This document shows positions 7,901 through 12,893 of a stretch of DNA of 13,877 nucleotides, in pieces (position 1 is the first letter of the stretch; each line of letters starts with the position of its first letter). The DNA is from Planctomycetota bacterium (GTDB lineage: Bacteria > Planctomycetota > UBA1135), in the NCBI GenBank assembly GCA_014382465.1, contig JACNJP010000334.1:1-13877 (forward strand), given 5' to 3'. The notes below the pieces were generated by a model. It was not told the DNA's origin. It saw nothing but the letters and a program-made list of their open reading frames with translations, and did no database searches. The translations under genes were made by a program, and so were the position numbers.

Positions 7901-8936
7901 GCTTGATCTCCTTCACGGCCGCCGGCGCGCCGCCGAGCAGGCGGCTGCGCATGGCGGGCAGGTAGGACTCGATCTGCTCGATCAAGCGGAGCCGGGCGGC
8001 GCCGCGGTCGGCCAGCTCCGGGTCGCTGGCAGCGAGGTCCTCGATGGCGCGCCGCAGGGCCGGCAGGTTCAGGCCGTCGAGCTCGCGGAGCGCGTCCTGC
8101 ACCTCGCAGAGCTCGAGGTAGCCGTCGAGGACGGCGCGGTCGTCGAGCCCGGTCGCGCCGGCCAGCATGGCCTCGACGCTGCCGCTGGGGGCGCCGATCT
8201 GCGTCGCCAGCCGGCGGACGAGCTCGTGGCTGACGGGGAGCTCCGGCCCCTCGTCGAACCAGCGGAGGTGGGCGCCGCCGGGCAGGTTGCGCTGCATCCT
8301 CCCCGCCTCGAGCGGGAAGTCGGCGGCGATCCGGCGCCACAGCGGCGTCAGCGGGTCGTCGCGCAAGGAGAAGGCGAAGCCGTGGCCGCCGCTGCGGTTG
8401 TGGATCTTGAGCAGCAGGTGGTTCTCGCCGGCACCCAGGCCCAGCGCGACCTTGTCCTGGTCCACCGCGAGGCCGCGGGCGACGTCCTTCGAGAGCACCG
8501 GCGCGCCGTTGAGCCACACCGCCAGGCCGTCGTCGCTGCCGAGGCGGGCAGTGACCGTGGCGGCCTCGGCCGCGGTGATGGTGCGGTAGAGGTAGGTCGA
8601 CGCGTGGTCGCGCATCGCCAGCCCGTGCGCGACGCCGTCGCTCCAGCCGTCGCGCCGGGTCCAGCGCGGCTCGCCGTCGGCGTCGGCCGACCCGAGGTCG
8701 ATCGTCCACTCGGGGAACAGCGCCACCGAGAAGTCCGCCGCTGGCAGCGGCGCGGTCGCCCACCAGGGCCCCAGCTCGATCCCGGGCTGCTCCTCGAGTG
8801 ACAAGTAGTGCGCCCTCGAAGCCAGCATGGTCTCCGCCCAGGAATCCTGGCGCTGATAGAGGGAGTCCTGCCCTTGGGCGAGCAGCGGCGCGCCGCAAAG
8901 CAGGGTCAAGAACAAGGAGGAGAAGCTGTTTCGCAT
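4923..8936 (-). CDS. Secreted HzsA-like diheme cytochrome fused to an FGE-sulfatase-type domain
   Basis: A 1337-residue multidomain protein. ATG 8936 follows GGAAG at short spacing and opens a Sec signal peptide (cleavage near LLAQ, residue 21). Residues about 50-195 are a galactose-binding/PA14-like beta-sandwich (LGSDDGLAVWLNG, GENHLLLKIHN). A helical stretch follows to about 385. Residues about 388-780 form a propeller resembling the hydrazine-synthase-alpha (HzsA) middle domain, with phrases such as HDWCPTVLNDGRVLYARWEY. Two c-type heme motifs follow, CVGCHE (C828, C831, H832) and CVGCHD (C878, C881, H882). After a proline-rich linker, residues about 1060-1337 are a formylglycine-generating-enzyme-like domain (VPAGDFLMGD, EVTRGQYSRF, LPSEAQWEWACRGG, HGNVWEWT, RVVRGGSWN). 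The two active-site cysteines of true FGE are absent (T1306 and A1311 by my alignment). The protein should act outside the cytoplasm, probably in electron transfer or oxidation; the substrate is unknown. Last gene of the presumed operon, 42 bases after the lipoprotein gene. Confidence 0.85.
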   Translation of the reverse strand: MRNSFSSLFLTLLCGAPLLAQGQDSLYQRQDSWAETMLASRAHYLSLEEQPGIELGPWWATAPLPAADFSVALFPEWTIDLGSADADGEPRWTRRDGWSDGVAHGLAMRDHASTYLYRTITAAEAATVTARLGSDDGLAVWLNGAPVLSKDVARGLAVDQDKVALGLGAGENHLLLKIHNRSGGHGFAFSLRDDPLTPLWRRIAADFPLEAGRMQRNLPGGAHLRWFDEGPELPVSHELVRRLATQIGAPSGSVEAMLAGATGLDDRAVLDGYLELCEVQDALRELDGLNLPALRRAIEDLAASDPELADRGAARLRLIEQIESYLPAMRSRLLGGAPAAVKEIKLRIDGVQALRREALLDNPLLDFDRLLAVKRRADSPALGLPQNWQGNCSLPRDGYEDELVTLSLRGGAASVESFFRPPTPRMLADVDLHFDADRMLFSMVDDAKKWQIWELGADGAGLRQLTESAHPAIDNYDACYLPDDRVIFDSTRVFQGIPCVGGADAVANLFLLDEKDDSLRQLCFDQDHDWCPTVLNDGRVLYARWEYSDTPHYFTRILFNMNPDGTGQAEYYGSNSFWPNSLFYARPIPGHPSQVVAIVSGHHGVPRMGELVVFDPAKGRFEADGVVQRIPGWGEKVEPVIKDQLVNDSWPRFLHPYPLSEKHFLVSCQPSAEDPWGIYLVDLFDNVLLLAEMEGHALFEPIPFRATTKPPVIPDRVDLARDDASVYLADVYAGPGLAGVPRGTVKDLRVYELHYAYPDMGGHKHVAVEGGWDVHRILGTVPVEADGSAAFQVPANTPLAVQPLDEDGRAVQLMRSWFTAMPGETLSCVGCHESQNTTPAVRPTLATRQAPRAIEPWYGPARGFSFKREVQPVLDRSCVGCHDGSADESGRPMPDLRRKDENGWGNFTPSYLALHPYVRRPGPESDYHLQKPYEYHANTSELVQMLERGHYGVELGQEAWDRLVTWIDLNVPDHGTWGEHRGIAADYQLQRQEMLSCFANRPVDVEAELASGPAARPVVVIEPVLPQRPPAPPLGDAELAGWPFDAAAAAAKQAGSDLPRELSVELGGGLSMEFVLVPAGDFLMGDVAGHADELPRTRVAVAESFYLGRLEVTRGQYSRFDPEHDNGYLDQLHKDHTTPGYPANDPDFPVIRVSWLEAVAFCDWLSSRTGLACSLPSEAQWEWACRGGAATPFSFGDLDTDFGAWANLADASISLLAVTGVNPQPIANPSPFEDFLPKESRFDDGAKLMAEAGRYAANPWGLQDLHGNVWEWTRSRFAAYPYREDDGRNDTGGGGDRVVRGGSWNTRPMSARSASRLQYRPYQAVHDVGFRVMILAR

Positions 8937-8978
8937 CGTCTTCCGGCGGCCGCGGCGGTGGTGGTGGCGGGTGGAGCC

Positions 8979-9659
8979 CTAGAGCTTGATGTCCGGGTGC
9001 GTGAAGCGCAGCCCGTCCATGTCGTGGAAGGAGGCGTACTCGCTGACGATCGCGCCCTCGGGGCCGGCGATCATCCAGTGCTTCTCCTCGGGCTTGGCGA
9101 GCATGCCGTACTCGCCGGGCTTCAGCACCGTGGCGCTGCGGGCGACGGCGATGTCGCGGTGCAGCGGCGGGATGTCCAGTTCGGCGGTCGGGCTCGGCTC
9201 GCCCTCGGAGTAGAGCGTCACCGAGCCGTGGCGCAGGTGCCAGCCCTCGACCTTGGCGCGGCCGTTGGCGGTGGCGAGGTGCCAGTGCTCGGGGATCATC
9301 TGCCCGGGCAGCAGGTAGATCTCGTGGCCCATGTAGTCGTGCTCCTGGTTGTTCATCCAGAAGATGCCGGCCATGCCCGCCTCGGTGAACTGGCCGAGGG
9401 CGAAGTCGAGGGTCCAGAAGTCCTCGCCGCGCAGGCGCTCCGGGATGGGGTAGCCGAAGTGCTCCATCATCTCGTAGTAGGCGGCCTTGGCGGCCTCGGC
9501 GTCGAAGGCGCCGTCCGGTCCGTAGTAGTGGTCGTTGCCGTAGCCCTGGTATGCCATCAGATCTTGATCCTCCGAGGTGCAGCTGCCGATCGCGCAGGCC
9601 AGCGCGACCGCCGCGCAGGAGCCCGCAATCACCGTCTTCATCGTCAACGTCATCGTCAT
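8979..9659 (-). CDS. Exported lipoprotein of the D-lyxose isomerase-like cupin family
   Basis: A 226-residue protein. The N-terminus (MKTVIAGS then a hydrophobic run ending AIGSC, Cys27) reads as a lipoprotein signal peptide, so the mature protein should be membrane-anchored outside the cytoplasm. The body is a cupin of the D-lyxose ketol-isomerase type. It has GQMIPEHWH (H125, H127), Glu138 exactly 11 residues after the second His, and H194 in EEKHW, matching the HxH-E-H metal set of that family, followed by AGPEGAIVSEYASFHD. Cytoplasmic relatives interconvert D-lyxose and D-xylulose; the exported form here may isomerise or bind another sugar. GAGGAA at 9662-9667 precedes the start. The ATG at residue 3 has better spacing than residue 1, so the start is uncertain by two codons. 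It follows the LsrF-type gene by 26 bases and precedes the heme fusion gene by 42 bases, so co-expression is likely. Confidence 0.75.
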   Translation of the reverse strand: MTMTLTMKTVIAGSCAAVALACAIGSCTSEDQDLMAYQGYGNDHYYGPDGAFDAEAAKAAYYEMMEHFGYPIPERLRGEDFWTLDFALGQFTEAGMAGIFWMNNQEHDYMGHEIYLLPGQMIPEHWHLATANGRAKVEGWHLRHGSVTLYSEGEPSPTAELDIPPLHRDIAVARSATVLKPGEYGMLAKPEEKHWMIAGPEGAIVSEYASFHDMDGLRFTHPDIKL

Positions 9660-9685
9660 GGTTCCTCGTCTCGGTGTCCGGGCGC

Positions 9686-10591
9686 TCAGCGCGACCCTTG
9701 CATTTCGTGGTCGCTCTCAAGGGAGCGGTAGAGCTCGAAGGCCTGCTCCGGGCGCAGCCCGTCGTGGACGACGGCCTGCACCGACTGGATCATCGCCGCG
9801 GGATCCTCGGCCAGGAAGATGTTCCGGCCCATGTCGACGCCGGCCGCGCCCTGGTCGATGGCCTTCCAGGCCATGGCGAGGGCGTCGGCCTCGGGCAGCT
9901 TCTTGCCGCCGGCGATGACCACCGGCACCGGCGTGCCGGCCACCACCTCCTCGAAGCCGGGCTCGCAGTAGTAGGTCTTGACGAAGTGGGCGCCGAGCTC
10001 GGCGGCGACCCGGCAGGCCAGGCCGAGGTAGCGCGAGTCCCTCACCATCTCCTTGCCGACCGCGGTCACGGCCAGGGTCGGCATGCCGTGGCGGTTACCG
10101 ACGTCGATGAGCTTGCCGAGGTTGTCGAGCGACTCCTTCTCGTACTCGGCGCCGACGTAGACCATGGTCGTGACGGCGGCGGCGTTCAACCGCAGCGCGT
10201 CCTCGACGCTGACGCCGATGACCTCGTTGCTGAGGTCCTTGAGCACCGTCGCGCCGGTCGAGCAGCGCATCACCACCGGCTTGTTGGCCGTCGGCGGGAT
10301 GCACGACTGCAGCGCGCCGCGGGTGCACATCAGGCAGTCGGCGTAGGGGATCAGCGGCGGGATCGCCAGGTCCATGCGCTCGATGCCCGAGGTCGGCCCC
10401 ATGATGTAGCCGTGGTCGAAGGCCAGCATCACGGTGCGGCCGGTGGCGGGGTTGAAGATCCGCGACAGGCGGTTCTTCATGCCCCAGCCGAGGTGCGCCG
10501 AGCCCTTCAGGAAGAAGCCCTGGGGGTCGACGGGGATGGTGGGGGCAAAGCTCTTGCCCGGGTCCTTGGCCTGGTCGCTCGCATCAACCAC
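9686..10591 (-). CDS. lsrF-like: LsrF-type class I aldolase/thiolase (DhnA family)
   Basis: A 301-residue cytoplasmic TIM-barrel enzyme very similar along its length to E. coli LsrF (291 residues), as I recall that sequence. Shared segments include KNRLSRIFNPATG, TVMLAFDHGY, LMCTRGAL, NKPVVMR, VIAGGKKLPEADAL and GVDMGRNIF. Lys205 in FVKTYY is the expected Schiff-base lysine, and D59 lies in the FDHG loop. LsrF uses coenzyme A to split 3-hydroxy-2,4-pentanedione-5-phosphate, the phosphorylated AI-2 derivative, into DHAP and acetyl-CoA; its relatives are DHAP-forming aldolases. No other lsr gene is in the window, so the true substrate is open. The start is GTG, overlapping the dhaL stop by 8 bases, with GAGGGAG (10601-10607) 9 bases upstream, which implies translational coupling to dhaL. 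The kinase pair upstream would supply its phosphorylated substrate. Confidence 0.88.
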   Translation of the reverse strand: MVDASDQAKDPGKSFAPTIPVDPQGFFLKGSAHLGWGMKNRLSRIFNPATGRTVMLAFDHGYIMGPTSGIERMDLAIPPLIPYADCLMCTRGALQSCIPPTANKPVVMRCSTGATVLKDLSNEVIGVSVEDALRLNAAAVTTMVYVGAEYEKESLDNLGKLIDVGNRHGMPTLAVTAVGKEMVRDSRYLGLACRVAAELGAHFVKTYYCEPGFEEVVAGTPVPVVIAGGKKLPEADALAMAWKAIDQGAAGVDMGRNIFLAEDPAAMIQSVQAVVHDGLRPEQAFELYRSLESDHEMQGSR

Positions 10592-11228
10592 AGGTCTTCG
10601 CTCCCTCGCACAGTCCCCGGAAGATCAAGGAGATGGAGGTCGCGCCCGGGTCCTGCGCGCCTTTGCTCCGTTCGCCGATGTTCTTGGCCCGCCCGAAGCG
10701 GGCCGCCATGTCGCTGGTGGAAGCGGCCCCGGCCTCGGCCGCCGCCGCCGCGGCCTCGAGGGCGGCGCCGATGCTGCCGCCGTCAGCGGCCGCCGCTTCC
10801 AGGGCCTCCACCGCCGGCACCAGGGCGTCGATCACGGTCTTGTCGCCGAGCTGGGCGCGGGTGTTCTGCCGCACTCCGGCCAAACCCGCGCTGAACATCG
10901 CCGCCACCCCATCGGCCTCCACCGCGCCGGTCTCGGGCGCGGCTTCGCCCATGGCCATGAAGAGCGAGCCGAACAGCGGACCGGTGGCGCCGCCGTCGGT
11001 GCCCATGATGGCCCAGCCGACGTCGTTCAGGAGCGTCCGCAGGCTGCCGTCGGTCACGCCGTCGATGGCGCCCTCGAGCTGCGCCATCGCCCGCACCATG
11101 GTGGTGCCGTGGTCGCCGTCGCCGCCGAAGGAGTCGAGGCGCGAGAGCTCGCCTTCGTGCTCCCGCACCCCGCCCGCCGCGTGGCGCAGCATCGCCGCCA
11201 TCGCGGCGCAGTCGATCGAGTCGGTCAT
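10584..11228 (-). CDS. dhaL: Dihydroxyacetone kinase nucleotide-binding subunit DhaL
   Basis: A 214-residue subunit that binds the nucleotide and transfers phosphate to substrate held on DhaK. The acidic Mg-ADP site is intact: D32, D37 and D39 in LDSFGGDGDHGTTM. Further DhaL motifs are GGATGPLFGSLF, LGDKTVIDAL and the C-terminal GRAKNIGERSKGAQDPGATS. The length is close to E. coli DhaL (210). The frame is open further upstream into dhaK, but ATG 11228, 5 bases after the dhaK stop, gives the normal N-terminus and is chosen. Its stop overlaps the GTG of the LsrF-type gene by 8 bases. No DhaM (PTS phosphodonor) lies in the window, so whether the pair uses ATP or a phosphoprotein cannot be decided here. 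An alanine-rich stretch at residues about 140-170 is ordinary for the helical barrel. Confidence 0.92.
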   Translation of the reverse strand: MTDSIDCAAMAAMLRHAAGGVREHEGELSRLDSFGGDGDHGTTMVRAMAQLEGAIDGVTDGSLRTLLNDVGWAIMGTDGGATGPLFGSLFMAMGEAAPETGAVEADGVAAMFSAGLAGVRQNTRAQLGDKTVIDALVPAVEALEAAAADGGSIGAALEAAAAAAEAGAASTSDMAARFGRAKNIGERSKGAQDPGATSISLIFRGLCEGAKTCG

Positions 11229-11233
11229 GAGCG

Positions 11234-12229
11234 CTACTGGATCGTGAGCGCCGGGCAGTGGGCCGGCGCGTCCCACAAGGCGAGCTGGTCGGCGTCGAGG
11301 CGCGCCAGGCACATCTGGAAGCCGCCCATCTCCTGCACCGTGAGGAAGTTGCCGACGGCGCTGCGGGCCATCGTGATGCCCTGGTCGGCCAGCGACTGGC
11401 GCACCCGCCGCATCACCACGTAGAGCTCCATCAGCGTGGTGGAGCCGACGCCGTTGAGGAGGACGAGCACCTGCTCGCCCGCCTGGATGCCGAGGTCCTC
11501 GACCAGGTGGGGGAGCATCAGCCCGACGGTCTCGTCGGCGCTCTTCATCTCGTAGGTGCCGCCGCCGGCTTCGCCGTGCTGGCCCATGCCGACCACCATC
11601 TGGTCGGCGGCGATGTCAGAGATGGCCTCGCCGGTGGCCGGGTGGGTGGCGTTGCTGACGGCCACCGCCAGGGTCGCCATGTTTCGCTCCATGGCCTCAG
11701 CCACGGCGTGGACTTCATCGAGCGACTGGCCCGCTTCGGCGGCGGCGCCTGCGGCCTTGATCACCGCCAGGCAGCCGACCAGGCCGCGGCGGTCGCTCGG
11801 GTCCTCGCGCGAGGGCGCCGAGATGTCCTCGTGCGTCAGCACCATCCTCACGTTCAGCCCCTCCTTCGCCGCCATCTTCATGACGATGTTGGCGGTCATG
11901 ACGTCGCCCTCGTGGTTGAGCACCACGAACAGCACGCCGGCCGGGCGGTCGGCCAGCCGCAGCGCTTCGATCACGCGGGGCGGGCCGGGAGCGGCGAAGA
12001 TCTCGCCGGGGACGCTGATGTCGAGCATGCCGGGGCCGACGAAGCCGCTCAGGGCGGGCTCGTGGCCGCTGCCGCCGAGGGTGACGAGGGCGACCTTGTC
12101 CGCGGCCTTGGGCTGGGCGCGGACGACGAGATTCGGTCCGGCGAGCGCGACGGTCTTGGAGTGGGCGAGCGCGAAGCCTTCGAGCAGCTCGTCGACGAGC
12201 TGTCCAGGATCGTTGAGGAACTTCTTCAT
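11234..12229 (-). CDS. dhaK: Dihydroxyacetone kinase substrate-binding subunit DhaK
   Basis: A 331-residue subunit that binds dihydroxyacetone or a related short ketose covalently through a hemiaminal on a histidine. The key residues fall at the same numbers as in E. coli DhaK: H56 in GGSGHEPAL, D109 in EGDVM, and H218 in GMGQHGEAG. Other family blocks are VGPGMLDISVPGEIFAAP, RRGLVGCLAVIKAAGAAAE, VLLNGVGSTTLMELYVV and SAVGNFLTVQEMGGF. It is somewhat shorter than the E. coli protein (356). In family members the ketose is phosphorylated on the hydroxymethyl next to the carbonyl; relatives accept C3 and C4 ketoses, so DHA itself is not assured. ATG 12229 lacks a clear Shine-Dalgarno sequence. 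It lies 33 bases after the VOC gene and 5 bases before dhaL. Confidence 0.92.
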   Translation of the reverse strand: MKKFLNDPGQLVDELLEGFALAHSKTVALAGPNLVVRAQPKAADKVALVTLGGSGHEPALSGFVGPGMLDISVPGEIFAAPGPPRVIEALRLADRPAGVLFVVLNHEGDVMTANIVMKMAAKEGLNVRMVLTHEDISAPSREDPSDRRGLVGCLAVIKAAGAAAEAGQSLDEVHAVAEAMERNMATLAVAVSNATHPATGEAISDIAADQMVVGMGQHGEAGGGTYEMKSADETVGLMLPHLVEDLGIQAGEQVLVLLNGVGSTTLMELYVVMRRVRQSLADQGITMARSAVGNFLTVQEMGGFQMCLARLDADQLALWDAPAHCPALTIQ

Positions 12230-12262
12230 GGCAATCGGGGAAGGGAGGGCCGGGCCCAGGAC

Positions 12263-12586
12263 CTAGGACTTCTTCTCCATCAGCTCGATGAGGGCGTCGC
12301 CGTCGCGGATGAAAGCGACGCGCAGCTCCTCGGTCGCGTCGAAGGGTGGCAGGACGACCTCCTTTCCGGCCATGGCGTCGGCGATGCTCGGCACCACGAA
12401 GGCGGCGTGGTTGTGGGTCTTGAGCAGCTCGGGCATCGGGCTGCCCTCCTCGAAGCGGAGGAATTCGACCCGGTAGGGGTGGGCCGTGGGGTCGGTGATG
12501 TAGAGCTTGGCGCCTTCCATGTAGCTCTCGCCCTCCTGCTCGGTCTGGGTGGGCACGCCGACGTGGTGGAATTCGAATTCGGTCAC
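12263..12586 (-). CDS. Small VOC (glyoxalase-fold) protein, first gene of the operon
   Basis: A 107-residue single-domain protein of the vicinal-oxygen-chelate fold. The metal-ligand pattern is visible: H8 in HHVGVP, H60 in HNHAAFVV, and E101 in ALIELM. VOC enzymes act on substrates with adjacent oxygens as epimerases, isomerases, glyoxalases or dioxygenases, usually as dimers of this size. Being first in a row with DhaK, DhaL and an LsrF-type aldolase, it may isomerise or epimerise a keto-sugar phosphate, much as LsrG acts before LsrF in AI-2 breakdown, though LsrG belongs to another fold. That role is inference. The start is GTG at 12586, supported by AGGAG at 12594-12598 with 7-base spacing; no in-frame ATG lies nearby. 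The stop is 33 bases before dhaK. Confidence 0.75.
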   Translation of the reverse strand: MTEFEFHHVGVPTQTEQEGESYMEGAKLYITDPTAHPYRVEFLRFEEGSPMPELLKTHNHAAFVVPSIADAMAGKEVVLPPFDATEELRVAFIRDGDALIELMEKKS

Positions 12587-12893
12587 GGGGGAACTCCTGG
12601 ATCTGGAGGGTTGACGGCTGCACGACCGTCCGGGCCGGGGTTGGAAACGAACTCAGTGTAGCGACCGCTTTGGAGGGATCTGGTTGCCTCGATTCCTTCT
12701 CTTGGACGCGGCTGGACGCGAAAATTCCCCCGAGCAGCGCACGGCGGTTCGGCACGCTCGGCGCTCCGGAGGGCAGACCCGCACCCGGTCGTTCCGCGGC
12801 CCGGGGACGGACATCTCCCCAGGCCATCTCCACGTGGCTGCCGCCCGAGGTCCATCGCACAGCCCGGTCAGCTGCGGGCGGCGCGGTCCAGGC
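12587..12893. other. Non-coding stretch between the S9 gene and the operon; likely promoter region
   Basis: These 307 bases separate two minus-strand genes. The part at about 12640-12735 is less G+C-rich than its surroundings (runs such as GAAAATTCC and CTTTGGAGG), as expected for a promoter and leader. On the minus strand TACACT (12660-12655) is a plausible -10 hexamer, but no good -35 is seen at the right distance. GACGG (12613-12617) and CCGTC (12626-12630) form a small inverted repeat just upstream of the ribosome-binding site. GCCCG (12862-12866) and CGGGC (12875-12879) could form a weak stem after the S9 stop. A 90-codon open frame on the minus strand covers much of it but has no recognisable sequence. 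Promoter location is inference. Confidence 0.4.
12594..12598 (-). promoter_or_regulatory. Ribosome-binding site for the VOC gene GTG start
   Basis: AGGAG on the minus strand, 7 bases before GTG 12586. It is the clearest Shine-Dalgarno sequence of the operon and decides the non-ATG start of its first gene. Confidence 0.7.

Noticed and set aside
5967..8801. 944-codon plus-strand open frame opposite the diheme fusion gene
   Set aside because: It is a shadow of a gene with heme, propeller and FGE motifs; the composition is low-complexity Val/Ala/Arg/Gly and no domain is recognisable.
4923..8936. Annotation as hydrazine synthase or as a formylglycine-generating enzyme
   Set aside because: Heme spacing and the missing Tyr argue against hydrazine synthesis, and the FGE cysteines are absent. 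Only fold-level resemblance is claimed.
8941..8975. Short GGTGGTGG-type run between the lipoprotein and fusion genes
   Set aside because: Too short and imperfect to be a meaningful repeat element; likely ordinary GC-rich leader sequence.
7327..9720. 797-codon minus-strand frame spanning the junction of the lipoprotein and fusion genes
   Set aside because: It is out of frame with both recognised proteins and is mostly Arg/Pro/Ala; not a real fusion.
9686..10591. Claim that this is an AI-2 (lsr) quorum-signal operon
   Set aside because: No LsrK, LsrG, LsrR or Lsr transporter gene is present; only the LsrF-type enzyme is shared.
11229..11312. Upstream extension of dhaL into dhaK
   Set aside because: The added residues are Arg/Pro-rich and lie within dhaK; ATG 11228 gives the usual DhaL N-terminus.
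11258..12661. 467-codon plus-strand frame opposite dhaK and the VOC gene
   Set aside because: It is a shadow of dhaK, whose catalytic residues are all in place on the other strand.
12583..12855. 90-codon minus-strand frame in the gap upstream of the VOC gene
   Set aside because: No recognisable sequence or signal peptide, and it runs through the AT-richer likely promoter region; treated as non-coding, though a small unknown protein cannot be excluded.
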